DNA of 64,000 nucleotides from Oryza sativa Japonica Group. Its lineage: Eukaryota > Streptophyta > Magnoliopsida > Poales > Poaceae. Of the stretch, positions 33,494-46,933 are shown piece after piece. The notes under the pieces were generated by a model, which saw only the letters and a program-made list of their open reading frames with translations, did not search any database and was not told where the DNA came from. Position 1 is the stretch's first letter, and each line of letters opens with the position of its first letter. The position numbers and the translations under genes were made by a program. The DNA lies in contig NC_089040.1 in NCBI RefSeq assembly GCF_034140825.1, positions 7,450,001-7,514,000 on the forward strand, read 5' to 3'.

Positions 33494-35671
33494 TGTAACA
33501 CACCAGGTATCCTCTTACCTAGAATGCTACACACCACGGAACAAAAACCACTAAGTCCTAAATTCATTAAGAATTTCGACAGTCTCCCATGTAAATATAA
33601 ATCTCCACGACAGGCGGTAATAAAATTAAACTAATAATAATATTATTTCCACAGTGATATCCATCCATATAATCCATGGAATATAACCAATAGATATATA
33701 AAAGATTATTACAATACTAAACTAGGATATATTTCAAGTGTCATTATGGACCTAAGCAATATAGTTTGATAGTGTGCAGATAGATTTGCATATAAGGGTG
33801 CTACTTCCCGCTCATGCATGCCGATCTCAAGCTGTACCTAAAACCAAATAAATACAATAGTGAATACAAAAATACTCAGTAAGTACAATATGGTACTAGA
33901 AAACACATATACACAACATTATCAATAAAGTATGAACAGAAAGCTTTCTTTCTTTGATAAGAAACACATTTTCAAACACTAAATCAAAGAAAATAGTAGT
34001 TCCCATACTGGTAGACATGAATTGAAATAGTAGTTTTCATTCCGGATAATTGTGAATACATCCTAGCATTTGTCGGTAAAGCCGAGTAAGCGTGATCAGC
34101 ACTTACTAACAGGAACATGAATAAAAGCCAGATAGCACATCCAGGACTCGCATGGAACATGAATAATTGAATCCGGAAATAGAGAACCAAATTGAAACCA
34201 TATTGCACATCTATGGCAAGTATGAAACTTGAATTATTTAACCAGAACCAGAGTCCGGAATATTTAAACAAGAATAACATCGTAAAGATAAGATAAAGTT
34301 GAAATCTATATGGTGTGAACAACAATTTGAACATAAGCTATCATACAGAAATATATCGAAAATAAATAGATAGAGCAAACAATTCATGAATCACACAATT
34401 AGTTCGTCATGCATTTGCCTTTAACCTTGACGGTAACTCGACGCAACACTCTCCACTCCAGATCTCTCCACACCTGTGAAGCAAAACTACGAATAAATCA
34501 CTATATTCAACTAATGATAGTTACAAGGGATATTTACTAAATTCAAAACTTAGAACATGTAAACTTTTTACCGATTTGTATTAAACAACCTATAGCAGTT
34601 CCATTACTGTTTTATGCATAACTCGCAAACCGTCTAATGGAATCTAGCAAGTAATACAACTTCATTCATCTAGATAAAATTATCTACAACTTTCATGTTG
34701 GGCGAAAAATCAGGTTATGCTTCCGTAGGTCTCAGATTAAGGAAAACGAAATGCTGTCCCTATTTTTTGATCTGGCAGCAGTACTTTTTTTTTTGTTATT
34801 TCTCTTAAACCGTTTATCGGAATTGAGCGAAACCAGCGCCGTTAGAAAGATATTGACAATGACTACAAACTTTATTTAGGATTCATAACCTGAATCCTGA
34901 TCGTTTGATACCAGATTTGAAAATACGGTTTCAAACCTATAATCAATTAGAACCTCAAAAATTGTGAGCAGCTATCGAATCAATTTCTATTTGAATCTTT
35001 TACTTTCGGGACTAAAAAGAAGTTGCCCTTCCAGAGTAGGGACAGTAATTCACAACAAATTACACTGATTTGCGAAATCACCCAAAATCCCCAATTTCTC
35101 CTATTGCTTTACCTCTGTCCTCCCTGTTCCTTCTCTGCTCTTCCTTTCTCTGAACTTGGGAGGCTGAATCAACCCATAGCAGCAACAGATCAACACACAC
35201 AGCAGCATCAGAAGTTGGAGTCCAACACACAGCAGCCAAAAAACAGCTGGCCACACATTAGCAGGAGCAGCGGCAGGAAACGCAGCAGCAGCTCACCAAG
35301 AACAAATCAAATTGGCGGCGAAGGACGACGACGGCTGTGGCGACCGACGTCGGATGCGGCAGCGATGAGGCGGGGATGGGGACGATGGCGGCTAGCGCTA
35401 GCTGCTAGCGATCCCCTTTTTTTTGAATCTTTTTTTTCTGTTGGTTAAATAGAGAGACTAATGAAGATCGAACGGCCCACATTAACTCGATCATGCGAAA
35501 TACCAGTGGACTCCAATTACCATAAACTTATAGTCTACTTCGCACTACACGGCGAGCTCTATGCATCCATGATTCCTGATCGTATATTCGAACAATGGTT
35601 AAAAAGGTGAACTTTTGCGCGTTTGTTTTAATATTTTCCGAAATACACTAATTCGAAACTCGGGATATTAC
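33494..35671. mobile_element. TGTAAYACC-type LTR-like element, long copy
   Basis: Starts TGTAACACACCAGGTATCC and ends CGAAACTCGGGATATTAC. Its right 230 bp (GAGAGACTAATGAAGATCGA onward) and GC-rich middle match the element at 41148-41824, which has clear termini. No target duplication was recognised here and the copy looks decayed. Likely an LTR or LTR-derived non-autonomous element. Confidence 0.6.
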
Positions 35672-36165
35672 CCCAGAGAGGAGGCGGGAGTGCCAAATCC
35701 ATCGTCCCCGACCACCCTGGAGGTGGATCCGCCCCTCATGAGGCTAGCGATGGTGGATCTACCCCTCCCGAGGCCGACACCATCAGATCCACGTGGGAGG
35801 GAGGGGGAGACCGCTCTCAAAACCGGTGACGGCAGATCCACACCTCCCCATGTCACCGCCAAAGAATCCACACTGCTCGAAGCCGGTGGCCAACCCTACC
35901 GCCCGAATCCCGGCCACCTTCCAACCGTGTGTAGCCATCGTCGTTGTCGCCCCTCCCACGTTGTTCACTTTTGTCACAGCGCCAACACACCACACCGGTC
36001 GCTCCTATCGTCACACGCCAGATGCTCACATCGCCAGAGTGTAGTAGAGGGAGGGGGTGATATAGAGGGAGGAGAGGGAGGGAATGAGGACGGAGTGGAC
36101 TGAGAAGAATGAGAGGAGGATTTAACACGAAAAAGAGAGGAAGGGGTGGACGTGCAGCAAACCGA
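35672..36165. other. GC-rich block, no protein assigned
   Basis: Several overlapping ORFs on both strands with no recognisable content. Confidence 0.5.
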
Positions 36166-36167
36166 CT

Positions 36168-36260
36168 AAATTTTCATATGCGGTTCTCTTAACAAGCCCG
36201 TCTACGCAAATAAACCTATTTTCACAAGTGGGTTTGTTAAGAGATCCGCATATGAAAATT
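36168..36260. repeat. Long hairpin with about 32-bp arms
   Basis: AATTTTCATATGCGGTTCTC is mirrored by GAGATCCGCATATGAAAATT with only a few mismatches, separated by about 25 bp. It may be a small terminal-inverted-repeat remnant. Confidence 0.8.
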
Positions 36261-37399
36261 GATTTTCGTAGGCATGCTATTATTAGACATTTTCTAAATC
36301 TTTGTACATAAGGCATTGAGGCTATTATTTACCTGTTTGTAAAAAAAAGAAGAGGTTGTTCGCAATTCATTTTTCAAGCATTGTCTCTACAACTCGTACA
36401 AAAGAAAAATTTTTATTTGGTTTTACTATACTTTACTGCTACAAACAAGATGTCAATTGTAAGAATTAATCTTAAGAGTACGCATGTGAACCCCAAGGTA
36501 AAAAACATATATAAAGAGTGGTAAAGAAGAAAACTATATACATATATATTACAATCATGCAAAATAACCCAGCAAGTATATATAAGTGAATGGCCCCAAC
36601 ATAAATAATTGAAAATCATTCATTAATGTTAGATAAAAGTAATACATAATTAATTAGTAATCTTGTATGCGCGCGGGAGTGGACACGTGTCCCCCAGTTC
36701 CCGATTTATTTTTTTTCTTCGGTTCTTTTTTGCGGTTTATTCGGTTTTACTTTTTTTATACGTACGGGATTTAAAGTTTATATATGCGTATACAAGCTTT
36801 GTATACGTATACGCGTATACAAACTTTTTATATGTGATATTTTTTCTGGGTTTTTTTTCCAATTTTTTAATATGTAGATATACAAAGTTTGTATGTGTAG
36901 ATATACAAAGTTTGTATACGTATGTATACAAAGTTTATATACATGTATATATTTTTATACGTTAAAAATGTATACATATTAAAGAAAAAATATATTTTAT
37001 ATATACGTTTGTACATACTTTATATATATACATATAAACTTTAAATGAAACTGATTAGTTTGGCAATGATATTATACAAATGTTTTATTGGCACAATAGC
37101 TATAAGAGATAAACTTAACACAATTACCTTACACGGAACAATTATTATATATATGCATGTTGTGTTACATTTTGCAAATGAGCTATAGATACTCGCCAAG
37201 GCTAATAATCTATAAAGCCAAGTAACAAACCCCTTTATAGCTAATCGATTGAGAAACTATCCATTTATAGTTTTTACTGGACATGATCATTATGCAGTGA
37301 CTGAAAGGAGGGAAACAAGTACACACGTGATCTTATTACTATATATTACTATTATGTTTGTTCTCTTTATAAACATAAGGGGTCTGAGGCCATTTATTG
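36261..37399. other. AT-rich region with TATACGTATAC-type repeats
   Basis: From about 36720 to 37050, motifs GTATACGTATAC, TACAAAGTTTGTATACG and ATATACATGTATAT recur. The ORF over 36663-36965 comes from these repeats. This is the 3' flank of SABATH gene 1. Confidence 0.6.
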
Positions 37400-40300
37400 C
37401 TAGTATATTTTCTTCAAGGACATAACGATAAGTGCAAACTTTGTCTTCTCCCTCTTAAGGTGCTGGGCCACAAGGGACCTAAACTCTTGAAACAACGCAT
37501 CGAGTATGTTTCCTCCAAAATGGCTTGCTATCAAGGACTCCAGGACTGACCTAATGAGATTACTGATATTCAGGCTGCTGTTGGCACCGTCAAGAACAAC
37601 ATCACCTTCTGAATCGTCGTAAGGATCCCAGTTTGCCTCAAAGAGTTTGATGTGATCCAAGTCGAACATATGGCTTTTCGTAACAATTTCCTTCACTTTG
37701 TCAACTGATGGCCCATAGGTAGGTAGGTTGAAGGATTCCAACTTTTCCTTGCTCAGCAGGCCCTATCATGATCAATCAAAAGTTAATTCGTACAAGCACA
37801 CCTCTTCTCAGTGTATTAATTAGTGATATCACTACTTTTAATTACCTTCCCAACAAGTGATTCTAACGCCTTTGTGACAAATCCATACATATGATTGAGA
37901 TCTCCTTTATATACATCCTCATCCTTCCTTCCGAGAAATATTAACACCATGCGTCCTCCATTTACTAGTTCTTCATGGCGGAGCTGAAGGAAAAGGGAAA
38001 AGTCCTTCTGGAACTGTTCTTGGAATAATTTCACCACTAATGGTGATGTGGTGGAGCTGATGTATACATCCTGATTCAAGAGAGATTTTCCACTAGCCTC
38101 TAGTCCCTCAGGCACCTATAGGTACATATTAGTATTTCAGAAAATTACCCACAACTATTCTATTCAGGAACAAAACCAAAATTGCATGCATGCAAGATGA
38201 TTGGTACAGATCATATAAGGAAGATATATGCAAATGCATAAACAACTTATTTACATCAATAGTTGTACCTGGGAAAGCCAGTGAAGACTGTAGGAGGAGT
38301 GGAAAAGATGAACACTTTGTCGTGGGAAAAGTCTAGAGTAATAGGATTTTGGCAAACCGGATATATAATATGATGGAGGTAAATCTCCCTTGTGACCTGT
38401 TGTAGTTGAGTTTTTGATATTTTCGAGTGATCGAAAGAGTTGGTTGAAGTCATTGCCTGGTAGGTCGTTAAGGATGAACTGAAGTTCAACATGATCATGT
38501 TCATCCAACTTACTGCAGTGGTGTGCTATCATGTTGATGACATTGGACATGAAGAGCATTGTATTTGGTCCTGTAGAGCAACCTAAGTCTGCAATGACCA
38601 TGGTTTTCGGGAGAAGAGCCTTGTACACTTCTATTGTAGCTTTCTCGATGACTGGCTTAGTTTCATTTGTAACAATTGTCTAGCAATGAGAAAAAAAAAG
38701 AAAATTTTGAGCTCTTAATCATGACTATACACATATTATAAGGTTGTATAATTGCTACCTTAAAAAAAATACATATCAACCTATGTTTAATATATACATA
38801 TGTAGGTCATACATAAAAAATTGAGGCCCTGGTGTGAAATATAAATTCAGACCCTATATTTAGAAAAATAGCCAAGAAACAGAAGAATAAATTAATAGTA
38901 GTGTCGGTGACTTAAGAATGAGGGTCCCCAGACAATCAGGCGTGCTATTAGGATACCATGTGTTGAAACGTGCGGCCCAAGATCTAAGTTCGGAATGAAA
39001 GTGGATGTGGCGTGTGGCTCATCTTGGAGAAAAAGGGACATACCCCTCGGGGCTCCTGAGGGATGGCGTCCCCAGTCAAAGTATGAGCTGTGCGTTTAGA
39101 CCATTCTTGGGTACATAATCCAACTGACTTACTCGTATGTTTGATACTTTGATGGGAGTGTTATTGACCCAGGGGCAAAAAGCATGGAACGCAGGGCAGC
39201 AACTACGGTAGGTACTGCCCATCACTTTGCTGTCAGACCTAACACAGTCATGGTGAACTGGAGGGGACGGTTGACTACCATGTCCTGTCTAGGGCCCATT
39301 TCATTAACAACATTTCATCAGACGATAACAGGTGGACCCACAGCCAACTAGCCAACTACATGCATGCGTGAATTTGGTGGGGGGTATGTGAAGAGCTACC
39401 ACTGTGCCCTGTCTTTGGTAGGCCCCCTGCTCCTAGCTTTCCCTAGGCCATAGTGGTTCCAGTGGCTTAGGCCATTCCTAATCCAATGACTAGGATGGTG
39501 TTTATAGCATTAAATAATCTGCCACCTAAGATGAAAAATGATGTGGCAAGTGAATAAATGAGGAAAGAGAAGGAAACCATATCTTGCATGAGACATGGTT
39601 TCTACACAATATCCAAGACATTATGTGAGATAAGTAGCATTAAATTTAAGTATGGAATAGTGGTGTTTGCATTGGGAGAGTGGTGTCTAGTACTAGTTTC
39701 TTGATGATATGGAGTTTATGAAAACTATGTCAAGTGTCTTGGGTTGGGAATGGCCATAGAGTGGAAGGCTCTAATCATTCCCAGCTAATAGCAGGCCCTG
39801 CTAGGGTAGGCCCCAAGGCCGGTGGAGTTGGCAAGACAAGGAGTTATTAACAAGACTTACCATACTTACTATATAGGGGTACGAATCAAATCTTCCCTTG
39901 AAACATTGGTCATGTGGTGTCTCACCAAAGCAAGTATAGGGGAGAGAGGGGACCAAGGGAGAGGGGATTAGGAGAGACTTCAACACAGTTAGAAAACAGT
40001 TATTCTAAGTTCTTAAGAAGCCTAGAAGAGAAAAGAAGAGAAAATACTCTAAGTAGAGAAAAACTTGTAATATTCTTGAATTGAGAAAAGAGAAATCACC
40101 ATCACGATAGGAGTAAGTTGTTACACCTTCAGATGGCTTGAACCTGTATAATTTCGTGTCTATCTAGCTTAGCGTTGCAGGATTGGGGGCCTCTAAGGGC
40201 CTGTTTGGCACAGCTCCAGCTCCGGCTCCACCTCTCCTAGAGCTGGGTGGAGCGCTATTACAAAATGAACTAGAGAGGTGTAGCTGGGTTTAGGCAGCTT

Positions 40301-42002
40301 CACAACTCTACTCCAAACTCAACTTCTGGAGCTAAATTTTGAATTTAGACCTCTACCAAACAGAGCCTAAACCTCAGGCTCACTTGCACCAATTGCACGG
40401 CGGAACTCACTGAAAGAGGGTCCCACCAGATCCTTGCTATCGGGGTCAATTCCCTAACAAGTGGCCCTTTACCTAAGTTAGAAGAAGATTGGTTGGTAGA
40501 AGAATTATGTCCTGATGCATTTATGTATTTATTATTAAGTGAAAAAATAAATTCTCTGAAAAGCACGTTTATATCATTGTCATGAGCCATAGCTCTTTGA
40601 GGTGGCCATAAAATACCACCAAACACTCACCTGAGCTAAAAAATAGACCCGTTGTAGACAAATCGAAAGAGGAGTAAGAGTGATGCTTTTTTAAAAAAAT
40701 GGTACGAGACACCTTTAAATATATTGAAACATATTGATATGGATTATGATATTTAAAAAAAATGTGGTTTTTAGAGGTCTCTTGGGTCATCCACTCTGCA
40801 CTATCTCATTGACGAGCTTGCACATATTTATGTATCTTGTATGATATATTTTAGGTCAATCAATAACCATAACAGATGTATCCGTACATGTAAACACATT
40901 TCTTCGGTGGTACCAACGATTATGGCTACTTGTGAATTGCAGCATATATATTGAGTGAGATGAGGACAGAGATTGACGTTTTTAGCAAAAAAGAAGACAT
41001 GGCACCGTACCTTAAGTGCAGCAAAAATATATTACAATTTTAATTTGATAATTCGAGGAAAACCTTGTTTTATATATATCTGATAAATTAGAAAAAAATA
41101 TTTTTGCCAAGTAAACCATGTATATATGACATGATTTCGTTGTTATTTGTAATACCTCAGGTAACCACATATCTAGAGTGTCACATCAAAATACACTCAA
41201 AACCACTAACTCTTAAAATTATTAGAAATTTTAGCATAGTCTCCTTTCTTCTATCTAATTTCCCCTTCTCTGACTCCTTCCTGTTCTTCTCTGCCTTCTA
41301 ACCCTCCTCTCTGTACGATGCAGATGATCAGCAGCAGCAGCATCAACGAAGATCAGCAGCACCAGCAAACCATGCATCACTAGCAAGGAAGAGAATCAGA
41401 TCGGTAGCAGCAGGGAAATTAACAGGAGCCGCAGCAGCTCAACAGCTACCGGCTGTGGACGACGACGGCTTGTGATGACCGGCGACGGCTGCACCGGCGC
41501 GACCGGAACACAGCAGCAGCGGCAGGGCGCAGGAGCCTAACGGCTAGGGCTACAGGATCTATCCCTCGATTCTTTTTTTTTTCTGTTTTCTGTTAGTTAA
41601 ATAGAGAGACTAATGAAGATCGAACGGCCCACATTAATTCGATCACCGGGACTTTGTTCGGACTCCGATTCATGTAAACTTATAGTTTATTTCGCACTAC
41701 TCGGCGAGCTCTACGTATTCACGGTTCCTGATCGTCTATTCGAACAACGGTTTACAAGTTGAATTTTTACGTGATTGTTCAAAGATTCCCCGAAATACAC
41801 TAATTCGAAACTCTGGGTATTACATTATTTGTACATGCGACCTGAGAGAAGAACATAAAGGGAAACACGTACATATATATATCTGTGCAGTGTGCGTGAT
41901 TGAGAAAAAACGAAGAGCAATCACCTGACGCCTGGAGTACTTGGCATAGCTACCTTCTCCTTCCCCACTGGTCATATGTAAATCACATTCGACGTTCACC
42001 AT
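37400..42002 (-). CDS. SABATH carboxyl methyltransferase, gene 1 (benzoate/salicylate/anthranilate type)
   Basis: Four exons join in frame: 41925-42002, 38269-38679, 37846-38115 and 37400-37762 (1122 nt, 373 residues). It transfers methyl from SAM to the carboxyl of a small acid, giving a volatile ester. Visible: N-terminus MVNVECDLHMTSGEGEGSYA with the conserved Gln in KYSRRQ, SAM motif VIADLGCSTGPNT, FILNDLPGNDFNQLF, substrate-binding SLHW at the end of exon 2, and C-terminal KTKFALIVMSLKK. Thr replaces the Lys often found after the HM motif. The start at 42002 is chosen because a TATAAATA box lies at 42085-42078, too close to the upstream ATG at 42077. Best resemblance is to maize anthranilate and rice benzoate/salicylate methyltransferases; substrate cannot be fixed from sequence. 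Intron 1 is 3.2 kb and TE-filled. Confidence 0.93.
38902..39460 (+). mobile_element. LTR fragment in intron 1 of SABATH gene 1
   Basis: TGTCGGTGACTTAAGAATGA followed by GGGTCCCC is a start typical of grass gypsy LTRs. The right boundary is uncertain. Fossil fragment. Confidence 0.55.
39470..39755. mobile_element. MITE with GGCCATTCC termini
   Basis: GGCCATTCCTAATCCAATG at the left and complementary TTGGGTTGGGAATGGCC at the right. Target duplication unclear. Lies in SABATH gene 1 intron 1. Confidence 0.75.
40197..40366. mobile_element. MITE with GGCCTGTTTGG-like termini
   Basis: GGGCCTGTTTGGCACAGCTC at the left and CCAAACAGAGCC at the right form an imperfect inverted repeat. It resembles hAT-type MITEs common in rice introns; no clear target duplication. 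Confidence 0.6.
41148..41824. mobile_element. TGTAAYACC-type solo LTR-like element, 677 bp
   Basis: TGTAATACCTCAGG to GGGTATTACA, flanked by a perfect 5-bp duplication TTATT (41143-41147 and 41825-41829). It is homologous to 33494-35671 and inserted in intron 1 of SABATH gene 1, about 100 bp from exon 1. The 5-bp duplication and TG...CA ends point to integrase-mediated insertion. Confidence 0.88.
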
Positions 42003-42077
42003 GGCTTGTCTTGGACTAGCAAGAACAGCCAGCAAGCTAATATGATATGATGCATCCTCCCCATCGCTAGGTGCCAT

Positions 42078-42085
42078 TATTTATA
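42078..42085 (-). promoter_or_regulatory. TATA box of SABATH gene 1
   Basis: TATAAATA on the minus strand, 76 nt before the start codon at 42002. The paralogue has the same box at almost the same distance (63744-63737, 72 nt). Confidence 0.8.
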
Positions 42086-42099
42086 CTAATCAATCTAAA

Positions 42100-42950
42100 A
42101 TTAATGTGCAAGAGAATATCTGTGCCTGTCCACATGCTAAATTGTCCTGCCGTGTCACTCTCGCATAATAAGCCATAAGGCTCGGTTTGAAAGCCTGTTT
42201 AGCTTTAATTTTACAATTTCTTCGTGTGTTGTGATGGCCACGCTTCCCAAATAATTAAATGATATGTTTTTAAAGAAACTTTTAATATAGAAGTTTCTTA
42301 AAAAATTCAAATTTTTTGTCTGAGTCCTAAATATAGCACCTTAAAACTAAACGGGAGATTGATCCTTTATTTAATTAGCTAGATTAGTCGTACTAAATTG
42401 TGTCCTGTCCAGTACTGAGAGAGTAGTTAATACTTAAGTAATCATATGTAATAGTCATACATATCATTTTACAAAATCTTCAGCCAAAAACACCTTCTAA
42501 CTGAGCATATTATCTGTTCACATACAGTGCTTTGAGTTGTCTGACAGTAGGTTTGAGCAGATAACAACAGCTACCAAGACGACATCACCCGCGTATTTTT
42601 AATCTGAACCACGGAAGGCTTTGGTTTCCAGAGATGAGGCAACCCAATGGCAACACGTAGCATGCATGGAACTCACAGGTTAATTATCTGTTAGCTCACA
42701 TAGGCACCCAATTAAATGGCAACAATGCAAGTAGCATGAAACTCCATATCCATATGCATTCTACTAATTAAATGGCAAAACGGATAGCCTTTAATTGTTA
42801 TTGGCCACAATATATATGGCTGGAGGACCATATGCCGATATGCGTCTTGCTGAAGTGACTCATGTGATAATTCACAGTGCGTAGCATGTTTTATAGCTAG
42901 CGTGCCTAGTCAGATTTGTCCTACTAAGATTGTGACAAAAATATTACATA
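42100..42950. other. Upstream flank of SABATH gene 1, no further gene
   Basis: AT-rich sequence with no recognised repeat termini except a possible MITE fragment at 42185-42350 (GGCTCGGTTTGAAAGCCTGT). Confidence 0.5.
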
Positions 42951-43419
42951 CTAGGTGATTCCCCATGCTTTGTTTTGGAAATTACTAAGCAATTTTAAAT
43001 ATATTATTTTCAAAAATCGAGCTAGTAGTAAAAGGAAAAGAAAATAATGAAACATATTGATGTGGAACAAAATGATACCTTTGATTTAATGTGGAATATA
43101 TTCATACGTATATGTTAAATATTTTGAAAATGATAGATATATTTGTTAAAATATTGTGGAAATGATGTGAGGGGTAATGATTGATATACTTGCATGTTGA
43201 TTTGTAGAATTAAATAAATTATAGATGGTGTTGTATGTTTGCATGAGGTTAAATTAAATATATAATTATTGTTAGTAGGTGATGGTGTGGCATGGTTGCA
43301 TGTTGAGCTTTATGAGTTAGTGGGCATCAACTTTATAGTAAGATAAGATCAACTTAGGATATATATGTAGATTAATTAGCCATGTGAGGTAATTAAGTTT
43401 GGATTTGTCACCCGACGTA
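42951..43419 (-). mobile_element. Helitron 3'-end-like sequence (minus strand)
   Basis: CTAG at 42951-42954, preceded by A, is followed by GTGATTCCCCATGC. Read on the minus strand this is GCATGGGGAATCACCTAG, the 3' end form of rice Helitrons. The corresponding 5' end is not settled. Confidence 0.45.
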
Positions 43420-44342
<923 letters not shown>

Positions 44343-44345
44343 TTA

Positions 44346-44589
44346 GAGCAAGTTTAATAGTATAGCCAATTACTAACTCCAAATCATCTACAGCTAATGT
44401 AATAGCCAATTCATACAATAGTTGCTTACTATACTATTAATACCCAGTCCTACCTGTCATACACACATTACGTCTTAGAGTTCGTGCTGCAGCTGGCTAC
44501 AGATCTGTAACCCACTGCTCTTCTCACTCTTCCTTTATCTATTTAAAATATGTTTATAGCTGAATTATAGCCTGCTATTGTACCTGCTC
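44346..44589. mobile_element. Tourist-like MITE abutting the kinase stop codon
   Basis: GAGCAAGTTTAATAGTATAG to ACCTGCTC, flanked by TTA at 44343-44345 and 44590-44592. Same family as 27468-27706. The right-hand TTA is, on the minus strand, the TAA stop codon of the kinase gene. Confidence 0.9.
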
Positions 44590-46054
44590 TTAACAATGTA
44601 ATGATCCAATTGGAATGATCACCTCTGCAGACTGACGAGACCCTGATCTCAATGAGTTATCACTTTCAGCTGAATCTGTAGTGCTTGTCCACCTAAGCGC
44701 AGCCGCCGGCGACGCGACCAAATGCTGGAACGGGTTCACCGGCGGCGCGTCGATGTCCACCTCCCCTTCCAGCATCCTCACCACGGCGCTCATCGGCGGC
44801 CTCGCCTCCGGCTGCTGCTGCACGCACCAGAACGCCACCTTGCACATCCTCTCCACCGTCTCCCTCTCCTGCTTGTCCATGGCGTCGCAGCCCTCGATGG
44901 CCTCGGCGAGGTGTCCGGCCTCGTGCTTGCTCCACGCCAGCATCGGGAACCACTGCTGCTGGCTCCCCGGCGCGCCGCCGTCGTCGAGGTTCCGCCGCCG
45001 GCGGACAATCTCGAACAGGAGCACGCCGAAGCTGTACACGTCGCACTTCTCGGTCACGCCCGCCTGCATCCACATCTCCGGCGCGGCGTAGCCCGGGGTG
45101 CCGCGCATGCCGGACACCGAGACGTGCGTGTCGCCGCGGCTCGCCAGCCGCGCCAGCCCGAAGTCGGCCACCTTGGGCGTCAGGCCGCCGTCGAGCAGGA
45201 CGTTGCCGGGCTTGATGTCGTAGTGCACGATCTTGTGCTGGCACTCCTCGTGGAGGTAGCGGAGCCCCCTCGCGACACCGACGGCGATGGCGCGCCGCGT
45301 CGCGACGGCGACGGCGCGGCTCCGGTCGAACAGGTAGGCGTCGAGCGCCCCGTTGTCCATGTACTCGTACACCAGCGCGCGCACGTCGGCGTCGAAGCAG
45401 AAGCCGAACAGCCTGACGAGGTTGATGTGGTGAATCCTCCCGACGCTGCCCACCTCCGCCATGAACTGCTCCTGCGACGTCGACCACCCGTCGCCATGGC
45501 CGCCGACGTGGAGGCGCTTCACGGCGACCGTGAGGCCGTTCGGGAGCATGCCCTTGTACACGGTGCCGAAGCCGCCGGCGCCGAGCCGGGCCGAGTAGTT
45601 GTTCGTGAATCCGGCCAGCTGCTGCGCCGTGAACCGGATGGGCTTCTCGCCGGCGATCTCTTTGAGAAACCTCTCGACGGTGGCGTCGCGTATCTGGGAG
45701 TCGGGCACCACGGCGTACATCGCCGCCGCCGCCGTCGGGTTGGTGTTGATGTTGACGGCCGGGAGGCCATTCTTCTTGACACATCTGTACACGAGGTAAA
45801 CAATGGCGACTGATCCAGCAATGCTCACCACTGAAAGCACTGCATCACCAGAGATCAAAACCAAGCATCATCTCAGTGAAACCAGCTCATCATCTCGAAA
45901 CAAGAAACTGAAAATTGAAAAGAACAAAAGAAAGAAAAAACATGTACAAATTGCCGAGATTTCACGCACCGACGACGATGGCTAGGAAGGAGTTGAAATT
46001 GCTGGAGGCTTGCTTGTTGAAATCGTCGAACGACTGGTTGGGATTAGCAGACAT
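44590..46054 (-). CDS. Receptor-like kinase with minimal ectodomain (LRK10L/SD-2-like kinase domain)
   Basis: Two exons: 45970-46054 (donor GTGCGT) and 44590-45839 (acceptor GATGCAG), 444 residues. The N-terminus is about 22 polar residues (MSANPNQSFDDFNKQASS), with no signal peptide or lectin/LRR module, then one membrane segment formed across the splice (FLAIVVVLSVVSIAGSVAIV). The Ser/Thr kinase domain has LGAGGFGTVYKG, VAVKRL, HYDIKPGNVLL, DFGLA and GTPGYAAPE, so the nucleotide-binding and catalytic residues are present. HYD in place of HRD makes it a non-RD kinase, a class linked to immune receptors. A Ser-rich tail ends SAEVIIPIGSLHC. A TATAAATT box lies about 150 nt upstream on the minus strand. 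The stop codon is directly at a MITE target duplication. Ligand and pathway are unknown. Confidence 0.9.
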
Positions 46055-46205
46055 GTTGGTGGATGAATAATGAATTACTGCTGCAAATGAAGAACGAATT
46101 GGGAGGATTCTGAACTTCTTGGTGATCCAAACTCTGAAGCTGATCGATCAAGCTTGCATGCAAACTAACAATGCGTGTAGCATATGCAGCTGTAATCTGG
46201 GGCTG

Positions 46206-46213
46206 AATTTATA
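46206..46213 (-). promoter_or_regulatory. Probable TATA box of the kinase gene
   Basis: TATAAATT on the minus strand, about 152 nt before the kinase start codon at 46054. Confidence 0.55.
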
Positions 46214-46803
46214 GCACTCAAGGGGCTATCGTGTTGGGACAGCAACCAAAGAACTGTTCATTGCCGCCGTTGATATGAAGTATTCATCGACGCAATCACT
46301 CAGTTTCGACCCTTCCATTCATCAAATTTTGCAGAAAACTCCCTTATTTTCTCTTTTTCAGAGCGCGGTCCTATACTTGAATTTTTTTTCATCTTCACAT
46401 AAGATATATCAGGATCTAGAGGGCCTTTACATAAGAATACATAAGATAGTGAACTTACATTTAGGGACTTAAGAAAGATTATCAAGTTAAGCGAGGACTT
46501 TTTTGCAAAATTGCCAGCTCCTGCACCAGGCGACGTGGCCATCACCGGAAGCAAACATGCCAGTAAGAAAAGCCTCGGAGCACTCTGGTGCAAGCAGATC
46601 GCCTTCATCTTTAATTACTTCGATTCTGAGTGCAAGATCTTTGCATCCTGTTGGGCCACGTGGCGCCCTATCAATCAGGCAAAGTCCCATTTCAAAATCT
46701 GTCACGTGTCCAATGATGCTCCAGTATAATGCTCCAGTATAGTACACATCTGTGAATGTTCTAGAAAAAAGTTCAAATAGATTAGCTGGCCCTCTCAATT
46801 CTC
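46214..46803. other. Kinase upstream flank, no gene
   Basis: ORFs on both strands over 46300-46830 show no recognisable protein. Confidence 0.5.
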
Positions 46804-46805
46804 TA

Positions 46806-46931
46806 CTCCATTCGTCCCATTTTAAGTGCAATCATGATTTTTCTATTAATTATAAAAAAATTTCAAATAAGACATACGATCAAAGTTGAGCGCGGAAACT
46901 TACGGTTGCACTTAAAATGGGACGGAGGAAG
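46806..46931. mobile_element. Stowaway MITE, 126 bp
   Basis: CTCCATTCGTCCCATTTTAA and complementary TTAAAATGGGACGGAGGAAG, with TA at 46804-46805 and 46932-46933. Confidence 0.92.
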
Positions 46932-46933
46932 TA

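Noticed and set aside
36663-36965. Tyr/Phe-rich ORF
   Set aside because: Derived from GTATAC-type AT-rich repeats.
41820-42077. Upstream ATG at 42077 as start of SABATH gene 1
   Set aside because: The TATAAATA box sits immediately next to it, and homology begins at MVNVEC (42002).
44693-45813. Long open frames on both strands over the kinase exon
   Set aside because: They are GC-driven shadows of the kinase frame; compositions are Arg/Ala/Pro-rich with no domain.
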